From Haplomitrium mnioides (lineage: Eukaryota > Marchantiophyta > Haplomitriopsida > Calobryales): a stretch of 36,397 bases of DNA. The position numbers and the translations under genes are program-made. Positions 1 through 10,112 of this stretch are shown here, piece after piece (position 1 is the first letter of the stretch; every line of letters begins with the position of its first letter). The stretch lies in assembly GCA_049999725.1 (NCBI GenBank), contig JBNGIS010033920.1, positions 68,200-104,596 of the forward strand. The letters are read 5' to 3'. The notes beneath the pieces were generated by a model. It made no database searches. It was given only the letters and a program-made list of their open reading frames with translations, and had not been told where the DNA came from.

Positions 1-470
1 GAGAGAGAGAGATACTCACCGTGAACTCTTTACCTAAGGTAATATTTAGTTTTGCTCTTATTAATTATCTAGACTATGATATAAGGAGGAGGAAGAGAGA
101 GGAGAGACTTGGGAGTTGTGTGTTCATTCTTGGAGAGACCATTGAAGAAGTGCTTGGAGGAGCTCTTGGAAGAGCTACTTTGAAGACTCATTGGAGAGCA
201 AGCACTTGAGGAGGGGTTTCTCATAAAGTGAGGAGTGTGTTGAGAGTTAGAAAGGTGAGAGCAAGAGTGTTTTGTATGAAAGCATTTGGAGTAAAGAGTT
301 GGAGATTTCAAAAATATTCTCTATTGAGTACTTACACTTTGTAGGACTTTGTGTAGAATTTGTTATGTATTGATGAGTGCATCTGCTTTTCAACATATCT
401 CTCATCTTCAATATGCACTCAACATCAAAGTCACATGACAAGAAATTTGCAAAGCCTCTAACTTCATATT
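1..470 (+). repeat. Probable 5' LTR of E2 (partial at window edge)
   Basis: The stretch begins in a GA microsatellite (1-12) and is purine-rich, with no convincing coding. It is placed as LTR because it lies just upstream of a PBS-like block and of the E2 leader, and because E1 has inserted between this part and E2 gag. No second copy is in the window, so the LTR boundaries cannot be tested. It could also be unrelated flanking DNA. Confidence 0.35.
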
Positions 471-474
471 TTTT

Positions 475-493
475 TGGTTCCGTTGATGGGAAC
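475..493 (+). other. PBS-like block of E2
   Basis: After a T run the sequence reads TGGTTCCGTTGATGGGAAC. This resembles the T-rich plus TGGCGCCGTTGCCGGGGA junction typical of plant Tat/Athila-type Ty3/gypsy elements, with several transitions. The match is by memory of the family pattern, and the site is degenerate. Confidence 0.35.
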
Positions 494-836
494 TAATAAA
501 TGAGAGGTAATAAAGGTGGTGATTGAGCTTCATCATGTTGAATGTCAAGTGCGGACATGATGAGAAAGTGATCGCAAATTTCTAAAATTGTAGAGAGGAA
601 AGGTCGCTTATCGCCACTACGCAACAATATCAAGTTGAAAAAGTTAATAAATTTAGTGATTAGTGCTTGTTTTTAATAAGTAACTTTGCTTCTTTGGCAA
701 CATTTTTGTATCAATGTTTGTACACTCCAATGGAGTGGGTTTGGACCTTGAACAATGAAAGAGCATTTCATTGAATCAAGAAGAGATTTTTTAATGATCT
801 CAACATATGATTAAAAAATGACCATTGTGGTATGAG
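494..836 (+). other. E2 untranslated leader, left part
   Basis: AT-rich sequence with no long frame between the PBS-like block and the E1 insertion. It ends in ATGAG (832-836), the left flank of E1; the matching right flank is ATCAG at 5865-5869, where the leader resumes. Confidence 0.45.
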
Positions 837-1271
837 TGTAAAAGAATCTCAAAGACCAAAACCAAATCAGTAAGAACTCATAGTGAACTCTAATAGAGTT
901 CTTCAACCAAATGCAACTAAAGATCCAAACTAGGACCAAGAGTGCAAGCCAAAAGCCAAGCAACCAAAGAACCCAAGTGATTTGAGAGGAACTCCAGAAT
1001 GAGGAGTGGGGCTAAGAAGCCCTTCTATTTATACAAGAGAAGAGGGTGTCATCCCTCTCTCTTCACTCACAAGTCACTTCTCATTTCAGCCCTAAAGGTG
1101 ACTCTCTACAAAAAGTGACTTCAAATGCAAGTAACCTAAAAGTGACTCTCCACCAAAAGTGACTTCAAAGGCAAGTAATCTAATCTTAACCCTAAAAGTG
1201 ACTCAATACCACTTCCTTCACTCCTCTCTATTTTCTTATAAATAGCACAACCTTATGCTTGTACTATTACA
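837..1271 (-). repeat. 3' LTR of E1
   Basis: 435 bp, TG...CA on the plus strand, about 4% diverged from the 5' LTR at 5430-5864. The polypurine tract of E1 abuts its internal edge at 1272. Confidence 0.93.
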
Positions 1272-1284
1272 TAATCCCCGCCAT
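1272..1284 (-). other. Polypurine tract of E1
   Basis: Minus-strand GATGGCGGGGATTA directly before the 3' LTR; purine-rich apart from a few bases. It is the expected plus-strand priming site. Confidence 0.75.
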
Positions 1285-1303
1285 CTAGTCGATGACATCC
1301 TCA

Positions 1304-1510
1304 TCATTGCCGCAATTTTTCAAAATTTTCAATAGCTTCTTGAGCATTCTCAAGATTTGAAGTAGGTTCCCAAGTAGCATCATAAAGTGGATAGCTTTTT
1401 TACAAAACCTTGTATTGAACTTATGGATGCCGCCCTCGCTTGATAACTCTTTTCGCCAAAATGCGGTCTACTTCAAATTCTTTATGATCATCAAGAACAA
1501 CAGGAGGAGG
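1304..1510 (-). pseudogene. E1 chromodomain at integrase C-terminus
   Basis: In the third frame the C-terminus carries DDHKEFEVDRILAKR and, after a stop, SYPLYDATWEP and ENAQEAIENFEKL, ending at TGA 1304-1306. This is the aromatic/acidic pattern of a chromodomain, which in chromoviruses directs integration to modified heterochromatin. Two stops interrupt it. Confidence 0.85.
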
Positions 1511-1699
1511 AAGTTGAACATGATTTGGAAAAGAAGATGAACTAGGAACAAAAGGCTTAAGTTTAGACATATGGAACACAGGATGAATTTTCATATGAAG
1601 AGGAAGATCAAGTTTATAAGCAATAGAAGAAATAACCTAAGAAATAGAGAAATGACCAATCCAAGCAAGAGATAACTTATGAACTTGAGTATCTAAAGA

Positions 1700-2691
1700 A
1701 AATGGAAGATCATTAGTGGATAACATAACTTGGTCACTTAAAACATAAGAGCAATCATGACGACGGCTATTGGCATATTTTTTTGTCGATTTTGAGCAAT
1801 AGCAAGATGGTTGCGAGCATCTTGCAAGGAAGAAGATAAACGAGACAAAAAGGTAGAAATACTTGGAACATTAAAAGAAGTAGGAGAAAGAAAACCATCG
1901 GAAACAAGAGGATGCTGACTCAAATTAAGAAAGAAAGGAGAAAATCCAATACTTGCTTGTTTGGAGTTGTTGTAGGCAAACTCCACAGCTGGTTAGAAAC
2001 TATCCCAATCGGTGTGATGAACATTGACGAACACACAAAGCATATCCTCCACAGTACAATTAGCACACTTCGTTTTCCTATTAGTTTGCGGATGATAAGC
2101 AGTAGACATAGAAAGTTTGGTTCCTAGAAGTTTGAATAACTCTCGTCAAAACTTTCCAGTGAAACTTGGATCCCTATCAGATATTAACACCTTGGGCATT
2201 CTGTGATGGCGAAAAACAGTATCAAAATAAATTTTTTCCAATTGTGGAGCATCCACTGAATCTACCTTTGGCGCTAAATGAATTCGCTTGCTCAGCTTGT
2301 TCACAAACACCACAATAGCAGTAAACCCACGAATCGTAGTTGGAAGTGAAGTGACAAGATCCAAACTTACATGTTCCCAACGAGTAGTAGGAATTGGTAA
2401 TGGTTGAAGAAGTCCCGTTGGTTTTTGATTCAAAGCCTTGTTTCGTTGACAACTTTCATATGAACAAACAAAACCATGAACATTTTGAGCCAAATTAGGC
2501 CACCACCAAGTGCGTTGAAGCAACTTTGTAGTTTTATCTACTCTAAGATGCCCAAAGCTAGGAATGTCATGCGCTTCTTGTAAACAAGTTATTCGAAGCG
2601 TATCATCTTTTGGAACATATATTTGATGGCCTTGATAGAGAATACCATCTTGAATGGAGAAAAAATGATACTCACTGTCCTTAACAGCCAA
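1700..2691 (-). pseudogene. E1 integrase
   Basis: Integrase with an HHCC zinc-binding domain (AHDIPSFGHL then CSYESC, 2430-2600) and the rve core: SLDLVTSLP holds the first Asp and ISDRDPSF the second. The third acidic residue, normally in the TERAN context, is Lys (TKCAN, near 2060), so the catalytic triad is broken. A stop after FTGKF (about 2146) and a frameshift in the seven-T run at 1778-1784 divide the gene. The later part, VEFAYNNS..., is intact to 1738. Confidence 0.9.
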
Positions 2692-2697
2692 TCGCGC

Positions 2698-3230
2698 TCA
2701 AACCAAACTAAAGAAAGCATCTTCTTGTAGTTTTTGATGATAACTCCCACTAATTGCCTCATCTAAATGTAAGATGCTAATGTTGCTCACCTCCATTGTA
2801 TTCACTCGATGATCCGGCCTTTGTGATAGTGCATCAAGAGTGGTGTTGAACCTTTTTGGCTTATACTCTAGCTTGATATCAAAGAGTTGCAATTGATCTT
2901 CCCATCAGTGTTGGCGACTTGTTATATTTTCCAAATGGATTGATTGTAACAATGGTTTGTAATCTGTGCACATAAATATAGGTCTTCCCAAAAGATAATG
3001 CCTCCATAATTTTGTAGCATAAGCCATTGCCAATTGCTCTCGATCCCTTGCAGAATAGTTTCTTTCTGCCACATTCAACCGGCATGACATGAAGGCAATT
3101 GGATGAAGTCCATCCTTAAACTCTTGCTGCAAAACTACTCCAATAGCAAAATTAGAAGCATCAAAATCAACTATACAACGGGATTTTGGATCATAGGGCT
3201 ATAGAATAGGACGAGAAGAGACTGCATCAT
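2698..3230 (-). pseudogene. E1 RNase H
   Basis: Ty3-type RNase H in the second frame. It contains DFDASNFAIGVVLQQ with the first catalytic Asp, then SARDREQLAMAYATKLWRHYLLG and TDYKPLLQ. The family linker LSQRPDHR near 2815-2835 marks the passage to integrase. Stops at about 2905 and 2695 break the frame. Confidence 0.88.
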
Positions 3231-4313
3231 TGAGTTGTTGAAATGCCACTTGCTCTTTGGCGGTCCATTGAAACTTGACCTCTTGCCTAGTAGATTTGTA
3301 AGTGGTGCAGCAACATATGCATAACAATGGATGAATTGTCGATAGAAGCTTGCCAATCCATTGAAGGCTCTAACGTCCTTTGCCTTCTTTGGTGTTGGCC
3401 ACTCAGTAATAGCCTTGATTTTCTCTTCTTCCATCTTTATACCATCTGCAGACACCTTGTGCCCCAAGTAAGTAACCTCTTGCTTCCAAAATTTGCACTT
3501 GGATCTCTTACAATAAAACTTCCAATTACGCAATCTTTGCAAAACTTCTTTCACATGATTGCGATGCTTAGCTTCAGTTTTGCTAAAAATAAGAATGTCA
3601 TCCAAGAATACCAAAATTGACTTATCCAATAACCCATCAAAAATTCGATGCATTTGATCCATGAATATGGCTGGAGCATTAGTGAGACCAAATGTAAGGA
3701 CCTTCCACTCAAAATGTCTATACCTCGTACGAAAAGCTGTCTTCGGCACATCACTTGGCTTGATAAGAATCTGCTAATAACCACTTCAAAGATCAAACTT
3801 TGAAAAGAACCACGCACCACTTAATTGATCCAAAAAATCATCAATACACGGTAAAGGATAGGCATTCTTTTTGGTTTGTTTGTTCAAACCGCGATAATCA
3901 GTACAAAGACGAAATCCACCATCTTTCTTTGGTATAAAGAATACAGGTGCTCCCTAAGGCAAAGTACTATGTTGAATGAGATCCTTCTCAAGAAGATTCG
4001 TCAAGGTCTTGCGAAGCTCTTCCAACTCTTGTGACGATAGCCTATATATAGGCTGATTATACGGAATACTTTCTTGTATCAACTCAATCGGAAAGGGCAT
4101 TCCACGATCATCTGGTAACCCCTTTGGCAAATCATCCAAAAACACATTTGAAAACTCCTTCAAGATATCATCAATCATTGAGGTCGATATAGATTTCCCT
4201 CCCTCCTTACTCAAGTCCACAATAGACTTGAGCCATACAGCAAAGACAAGCAACTCTTTCTCCATCAAAACTTTATGTTGAATTGATTTGGGCTTCTTCA
4301 CCAACGATGTCAA
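3171..4313 (-). pseudogene. E1 reverse transcriptase
   Basis: Ty3-type RT. A leader ending in DILKEFSNVFLDDLPKGLP is typical of the segment just before gypsy RT. The palm motifs follow: [16 protein letters not shown] (near 3920), then FGLTNAP, and the catalytic box FLDD at about 3595-3606 in the context ILVFLDDILIFSK. The thumb reads EVTYLGHKVSADGI. Stops interrupt the palm between about 3770 and 3955. The frame is lost near 3280, after LTNL, where coding passes to another frame for RNase H. Confidence 0.92.
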
Positions 4314-4367
4314 ACACTCTAAAAGAAATTTCTTACCTTGTATGGTAACTTGAATTTGTGGTTTTCC

Positions 4368-4673
4368 CTAATCAAATTGAGCAGACATTTCTTCAAGCCA
4401 AGACAATCCTAAAATGATGTCGTATTGTAGATGTGCAATAACAAGTTGCATAGATTCCGTATACTCTTTCCCAATCCTTAGAAGGAATGGCTTTTGAGAG
4501 CAAAACATGTCATGTTTTTTGCCATCAACCATAGTCATAACACTCCCCTTGATAGGCTTATATTTTGCTTTGATTATCTTAGCAAAATGTAGTGACATAA
4601 AATTTTTAGAACTCCTACTATCGACCAACATTCTACAAGAGTGCTCCTCAATCATACCATCAAGATGGAACAA
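4368..4673 (-). pseudogene. E1 retropepsin (aspartic protease)
   Basis: This would cleave the Gag-Pol polyprotein. The active-site region reads LVDSRSSKNF where the family has DSG or DTG, so the catalytic Asp remains but the following Gly is Arg. The C-terminal signature DIILGLSWL matches the usual ILGM.WL. It lies in the same frame as Gag and RT. The Gly-to-Arg change probably abolishes activity. Confidence 0.85.
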
Positions 4674-4781
4674 GGTACCTTGAATCTTTGTCAGAATTTT
4701 AATTTCATTAGAGCTTGCAAGGTTTTGAGAATGCTATTCGAATGGTTGAGGACGAGATCTAACTTCTATAGCCATGAGTAA

Positions 4782-5399
4782 TCAATCATACCGCTTCGCT
4801 ATACGCATTCCTTCTTCTAATTGAGTAGGGTCTCTCATATTAACTTCTATTCTCATGCGAAGCTTTAATCTCCGAACAAAGCGGTCTAGCGCTTTTTCTT
4901 CTCTTATATCAAGAATTTGCATAATTGTATCATGAAAATACGTCACATAACTCCTCACTGTACCAAGTTTCTTCGATTTGGCCAATCGATCTCTTGCTAC
5001 TTTTGAAGCATTTACAAGTCTAAATCTTGAAATGACTCCTTCTTTGAACTCATACCAAGAAACAATAGGAGCAACAAATCCATATTGTGCTTGTTCTATT
5101 TAATATCTCCACCAAGTCTCTGCAACTCCTTCTAATTGGCTTGCCGCAAATAGAATTTGCCGACTATCCTCTCTAATATTTGTAGCTTCAAAATATTGTT
5201 CACAATCAAAAATTAAGTTCTCACAAGCACCACAAGTCACCCTTCCATCATATGCTTTTGGCATTGGAAATCACCAATAACTCTCTTCTTCTCGAAACCT
5301 TGCTCTTTCTTTTATTCCCACTTCCAAAAGGCGTGAAAGATGTTCAAGTTGTTGTTCTATTTCTTGAACTACCTCCTCTTGACTCTCCATGTAGCTCAT
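4782..5399 (-). pseudogene. gag: E1 Gag remnant
   Basis: Gag of the first chromovirus. The likely ATG is at 5399, just after the PBS. An N-terminal glutamine/glutamate-rich helix is followed by the retrotransposon Gag core, with the signatures AASQLEGVAETWWRY (about 5100-5145), SWYEFKEGVISRF and the DRFVRRLKL region near 4890. In-frame stops occur near 5270 (TGA after SYW) and at 5100-5102, where a TAA follows WWRY. The frame stays open into the protease region apart from TGA at 4779-4781 and a TAG about 15 codons on. I see no CCHC zinc knuckle between the Gag core and the protease: only about 35 codons separate them. Confidence 0.85.
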
Positions 5400-5416
5400 A
5401 CCCAAAACAAACCGTA

Positions 5417-5428
5417 GCTCTGATACCA
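5417..5428 (-). other. Primer-binding site of E1 (initiator tRNA-Met)
   Basis: Minus-strand TGGTATCAGAGC, complementary to the 3' end of plant initiator tRNA(Met), one base inside the 5' LTR. It is a perfect match to the usual plant PBS and fixes the orientation of the element. Confidence 0.93.
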
Positions 5429-5429
5429 A

Positions 5430-5864
5430 TGTAAAGGAATCTCAAAGACCAAATCCAAATGAGTAAGAACTCATAGTGAACTCTAATAGAGTTCTTCAAC
5501 CAAATGCAACTCAAGGTCCAAACTAAGACCAAGAGTGCAAGCCAAAAGCCAAGCAACCAAAGAACCCAAGTGATTCAAGAGGAACTCCAGAATGAGGAAT
5601 GGGGCTAAGAAGCCCTTCTATTTATACAAGAGAAGAGGGTGTCATCCCTCTTTCTTCACTCACAAGTCACTTCTCATTTCAGCCTTAAAGGTGACTCTCT
5701 ACAAAAAGTGACTTCAAATGCAAGTAACCTAAAAGTGACTCTTCACCAAAAGTGACTTCAAAGGCAAGTAATCTAATCTTAACCCTAAAAGTTACTCACT
5801 ACCACTTCCTTCACTCCTTTTTATTTTCTTATAAATAGCAAAACCTTATACTTGTACTATTATA
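5430..5864 (-). repeat. 5' LTR of E1
   Basis: 435 bp, aligned without gaps to 837-1271. On the plus strand it starts TGTAAAGG and ends in TATA where its partner ends in CA. It contains a minus-strand TATA box and two copies of a 44-bp unit built around AAAAGTGACT. Confidence 0.93.
5619..5626 (-). promoter_or_regulatory. TATA box of E1 5' LTR
   Basis: Minus-strand TATAAATA, conserved in the other LTR at 1026-1033. It lies about 190 bp upstream of the LTR/PBS junction, a sensible place for the element's promoter. Confidence 0.6.
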
Positions 5865-5989
5865 ATCAGTATTTATTATAGCCACAATCTATTTGTTTTC
5901 TCAATTTTAATCTAAGCTATTTGTGACGTACAGATCTTTGTCTTGTGATAGATGTGATTGGATGAGCAAGATCAAACTATCCAATCCAA

Positions 5990-6830
5990 ATGGGAAAATT
6001 TCCTATCTTCTATAGCAAAGAAGATGAGAACGTAGAAGAATATCTTTGAGATTTCAAACGCGTGTTCATTGGAAATGATGAGAAGCAACTAAACAATTAG
6101 TTGGTATTGCCACCAGAATTTCTCAAACAAGAGGTCTTAAATGGTACAAAGAGCAAAAGGACAAAATTTTTGAGTCATGAACAAGTTTGATGAAAGCTTT
6201 GGTGAATGAATTTCTTCATATAGAGAACTATGAGAAATTTCTCCAAGAGGTAACACACTTGAAGCAAGTTGAGTGTGAAAAGTACACAAGTATACGGAGA
6301 GAGTAGACCACTTCAAGACACAATATAAAATGTGTTGAGAAAGACTTGTGAAGATGTGACTTATCTAATAGTGAGAATTATGGCAATCTTGGTAAAGCAT
6401 TTTATTCTAGGGTTGAAACCTGAAATTTGAGCAAAGGTAAAATATGAAAGCCAACTACATAAGTAGAGTCTTTGAGAATTGCTTTAATGATAGAGGAGAG
6501 TTTGAAGGATAAGCAAGAGGAGAAGGCTATGGTGTTACCGATGATTGCACCACCACTAGCGGCAGTAGTAAATTTTGCGCTACAAGCTCCAAATTCACAA
6601 TTGAATGAGGTACTAACGTTGATTGAATGGCTAAAGAAGTTGAGTTTTAATCTTATACAAGTGTTGGAGAGAAGGTCTAAAAATCGGCCTAGGTCTAATA
6701 GATGAGGGTTAATGCGGCAAGGAAATATGGAGAATATTACATGTTTTGGATGTGGAAGAACATACTTCATTAGAAATTGCTCAAATTGATGGAATGGTGC
6801 TAATGGAAATTGTGACCATGGAGGTGTAAA
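5990..6830 (+). pseudogene. gag: E2 Gag remnant with degenerate zinc knuckle
   Basis: Reading starts at an ATG with KFPIFYSKEDENVEEYL, then a stop, then DFKRVFIGND. The same kind of Gag pattern continues in shifted frames: WYKEQKDKIFES, LMKALVNEFLHIENYEKF. Near 6738-6780 comes CFGCGRTYFIRNC, a CCHC knuckle in which a residue is lost and the His is missing. Several frameshifts and stops. It matches the retrotransposon Gag of plant Ty3/gypsy elements by pattern only. Confidence 0.75.
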
Positions 6831-7129
6831 ATCAAGCTGAAGAGAGGTCGTCGCCTCAATCAACGTTGAAAATTTTCTCCACGGTGAGGTAGGAGTGAGT
6901 TCAATGAATCAAGAGGTAGACTTGTTGGCCGATGAAAGGAAACAAGTTAGAGTAGTCGAGGAGACTATAGAATCCAAGCCATTACCAAGTCAAGAGAGTC
7001 ACTATGATGTGAACATGACCAAAAAGCTAAGCAAGCCAAGAAGGTGATTGGGGATAGAAAACTTCTTCATTTCAAAACATCAAAATGAGTACAATGTGAT
7101 GGAGATATTGGGAATTTACAAGCCAATAT

Positions 7130-7620
7130 CATGGTGGGACAATTGGTGGTGATAAATCCAACGCTACAAAGAAAGTTATATGGAGGATTAAACACCAAAA
7201 ATCTTTCAAAGAAAAATTAGGTCTCCACCAACAGTTGTTACATGAGTGTCATGGACATGGAGGCATTTGAAAGAGCTCCAAAAAATTGTGTCATATAGGG
7301 GTACGTGCTTTCAAAAGTATTGTTAAATGGAGGATCAATAGTAAATGCAAGGTCTAAGAGCTTGATGAAGAAAATAGGAATAAAACTTACAAGACTCTTG
7401 GGGTTTATAACGGGTATGGTCAAAAAATCACGAGTTTATCCACTTGGAGTGATTGAGAAAGTGCCATAGTAATGGGTTTTACTATTTCTCTCTCGTTTAA
7501 AGTTCTTAAAGAATCTAGCTATGACATGTTGCTTGCAAAGCCATGGTTGCATGATGTGAGGACTACTAATAATTGGTACAAGAACCATATCACCATTGGG
7601 CTATAGACTCATAGAGTAAA
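7130..7620 (+). pseudogene. E2 retropepsin remnant
   Basis: The active-site region reads VLLNGGSIVNARSKSL near 7315-7365, where plant gypsy proteases have DGG or DGA; the catalytic Asp is Asn. The downstream part, SSYDMLLAKPWLHDVR (7510-7560), is the usual protease C-terminal signature. Stops at about 7468 and 7603 break the frame. Confidence 0.72.
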
Positions 7621-8029
7621 AGTATCGATGGATTGCGGTGGTGAAGAGACAAGTGGCTCAAAAAAAGAGACCATCGAGTACATGTCCAATGATGATGAAT
7701 ATTAGAGTGGTATTTTTGAGGTGGATACCGATATGAAAGACTTATTAGATGAAGAATTAGATTCACAAATAATGTGTGTTATTGACATCCTGTCAAAGAC
7801 AATAAAAGTAGAGATTCGAGTACAAAAACATGCATTGATAGTAGAAGAAGTGGAGCAATAGATCGCAATACTACGTTATGAAGAGGAGATAACAAGTGAA
7901 AAAAAAGTGAAGTTTGAAGAATTTTTTCATAAGAATGTCCATGTTTTTTCTTTTGGATATGAAGATTTGAAAAGGGTAATGCTTGAAGAGCATTAAATTG
8001 ACTTGGTGAGTTCATGTGAAGGGGTTCAG

Positions 8030-8652
8030 CCAAAGCAACGGTGGATAAATCCTCTAGTTGCAAAGTTTGTCAAAGCGAATATCAACAAATTGAAGAATGC
8101 ATGGCTCATTTGTAAGGCAAAAAGTTCATAATGGACTTCTCTCATTGTCGTTGTGAGAAGAAATTTTGTAAGCATTGAGTGTGTGTGGATTACAAAAATT
8201 TAAACATTGTTACAAAGAAAGATTATTATTTGCTCCTTTCAATGATAAGATTCTTGAAGAAGTAGCGAGACATGAGTGGTATTCATTTGGAGATGGATAC
8301 AATAGATACAATCAAATTCCAGTTGCATTGAAACATCAACAATTAATGACATTTACTAGTCCATGGGATACTTTTGCTTATCTAGTTATGCATTTCAAGC
8401 TATGCAATGCACCAACCACTTTTTCAAAGATTTATGAACATAATCTTTGAGCCTTTATTAGTGATGTTTGTGAGGGACTTTATTGATGATTTTGTGTGTA
8501 TGAGAGTAAGAAGAATCCTTTCGACCACTTGGAGAAACTTTTTCAAAGTTGGATTTAGCAAAAATATACTTAAATCTAGAGAAATGTGTATTTGGGTGCC
8601 AACAAGGAGCGTTATTAGGGGACAATATTTCAAAAGATGGGATGGAACAATC
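8030..8652 (+). pseudogene. E2 reverse transcriptase, 5' part
   Basis: RT fingers and palm in mixed frames: VDYKNLN near 8185, KKDYYPLPFNDKILEEVA, GYNRYNQIPVA, and FKLCNAPTTFSKI at 8394-8436. The catalytic box is FIDDF (8479-8493) in place of YVDD. It ends at GDNISKDGMEQ, where element A interrupts. The thumb resumes at about 10150. Confidence 0.85.
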
Positions 8653-8686
8653 GCTACTTTGAACTAGAAACCGCTACTGAGTTTTT
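8653..8686 (+). repeat. Left terminal inverted repeat of element A
   Basis: Begins GCTACTTTGAACTAGAAACC and pairs with the inverse of 10079-10112. The core ACTTTGAACTAG recurs inside the element near 9160. Confidence 0.6.
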
Positions 8687-9029
8687 GTTTCATTTGGCGT
8701 TTGCAAACTAATTTTCAAATTTTAGCATAAAAAATAGCCAATTTGATGTTAGTAATATTTTTCACCAAAAAAAAGAAATTTTGGCATAAAAAATTGCTGA
8801 TTGAACGAACACATTGTAGTGAAAAAAAATATTTTTATGAGATTTTTATCAAAATTTCTTTTTACAATTTCTTCTTTAAAAAGAAATAGCTTCATCGAAT
8901 AGAATATATACTAAACGTAAAAGAAATTTGTTGCTAAATATTTTCAAATATAACAATGATATTTTTAATTTCAAAAATTGATCAAAACATTCAAAATTTA
9001 CTAGAAACATATTCAATAAAAAAAAGACA

Positions 9030-9410
9030 TTTAGGTGCGCAAGGACTTTGAACTATAGTCTTAAAGCATACACATGCAAGGACTGATAAAGCTCATATGC
9101 ACTTGGAATATTGAAGCTAATGCGCTCGTGGAATTCTTAAGCTCAGACATACATGAACTTTGAACTAGAACCTTAAGGTGTATGCGCTTTTGGATTGTCA
9201 AAGCCATTGTGTAAATAGACTATTGAAGCCCATGCGCATAGGGAACATTAAATCCCAAGTGTGTATGGACAGTTAAAGCTCAATCACGGTTGGTTTGCTA
9301 AAGCCCATGCGCGTATAGACTACTAAAGTCAATATGCGCATGGATTGCTAAAGCCCAAACACGTAGGGACTGCTGAAGCCCTTGGGTGCATGGACTACTG
9401 AAACTCATGA
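9030..9410 (+). repeat. Degenerate minisatellite in element A
   Basis: About a dozen loose repeats of roughly 30 bp, with the pattern GGACTGCTAAAGCCCATGCGCAT. Units share alternating purine-pyrimidine cores such as ATGCGCAT and GCGCGTATA. The unit length varies by a few bases. Confidence 0.7.
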
Positions 9411-10009
9411 TTGAAGAAAACTTGTATAGAAATCCAAATATATCAAAATGGAACTTCCATGCCAACATGAACTTCTTTGCTTATTTTTACAAAAACCAAT
9501 AAATTTTGTTCAAGCCCAAGCTGACTAGAAGTCAAGGGAATGAGTTTGGAATTGTAGCGCCCAATAACCAACAAAACCAAACACTCCATGGATTTTGGAG
9601 CTCTATTTTCAAGTTCAAGCAAGAAGAAACTTTTTTTTTGTAGTTGAAAATCCATGCATGCAAAGGTTATTTTTTTTTCCAAAAAATAAGTTTTAGGAAG
9701 CACAATGTCTATACTTGCATAAAGTTTGTGGAACCAAACTTATTTCAAAGTAACTTATTCTAACATATATTTCATTTTTTGGCTTTTAAATGTAATCAAT
9801 GATAAATGCAAGTTTCTTGTGAAAACATACATTAATTTTTATACTTTTCATCGATTTCAAGATTTCCAATATTTTCATAAAAACTAAAAATATCATTTGA
9901 TTGTGCATAATGAAATTGATTCTTGTTTTATCATGTTTGTTAAAACGAAAAAAAATGAAGCTCAAAAACTCATGTAGTTTTTTATTTTCAAAATTAACCT
10001 CGTTTTCTT

Positions 10010-10055
10010 TGTTTTTTGAGGTAAAAACTATGTTTTTTGAGGTAAAAACTATGTT
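10010..10055 (+). repeat. Two tandem copies of a 21-bp unit
   Basis: TTTTTTGAGGTAAAAACTATG occurs twice in a row. Local slippage within element A; only one such block is seen in copy B. Confidence 0.8.
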
Positions 10056-10078
10056 TTTTTCATTTAAAAAAAAGTTCA

Positions 10079-10112
10079 TGTTTTGAGTAGCATGTTCCTA
10101 GTTCAAAGCAGT
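10079..10112 (-). repeat. Right terminal inverted repeat of element A
   Basis: Reverse complement begins ACTGCTTTGAACTAGGAACA. It is closer to the left end of element B (34964) than to A's own left end: both read GCTACTCAAAACATGAAC further in. Confidence 0.6.

Larger units (their letters stand above)
837..5864 (-). mobile_element. E1: Ty3/gypsy chromovirus, complete but inactive
   Basis: A 5.03-kb element on the minus strand with two 435-bp LTRs, an initiator-tRNA(Met) PBS, Gag, protease, RT, RNase H, integrase and a C-terminal chromodomain, then a polypurine tract. That order (integrase after RT/RNase H) and the chromodomain define a chromovirus. Gag through RT lie in one frame, RNase H and integrase in a second, and the integrase C-terminus with chromodomain in a third, so at least two frameshifts plus several stops inactivate it. 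The LTRs differ at about 19 of 435 positions by eye, making it the youngest of the three gypsy copies here. Flanks are ATGAG and ATCAG, an imperfect 5-bp target duplication in the E2 leader. Confidence 0.93.
8653..10112 (+). mobile_element. Element A: 1.46-kb insertion with terminal inverted repeats
   Basis: The left end starts GCTACTTTGAACTAG and the right end, reverse-complemented, starts ACTGCTTTGAACTAGG; inverted similarity continues for about 30 bp. It interrupts E2 RT, whose thumb resumes right after it. It has no transposase-like frame, is very AT-rich, and carries a degenerate minisatellite (9030-9410). I find no clean target-site duplication. A non-autonomous DNA transposon is the best guess. 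A related copy (B) starts at 34964. Confidence 0.6.

Noticed and set aside
1-12. GA dinucleotide run as a promoter element
   Set aside because: Simple microsatellite at the window edge; no other support.
9030-9410. CRISPR-like array
   Set aside because: Repeats are degenerate, without constant repeats and unique spacers, and the context is plant transposons.
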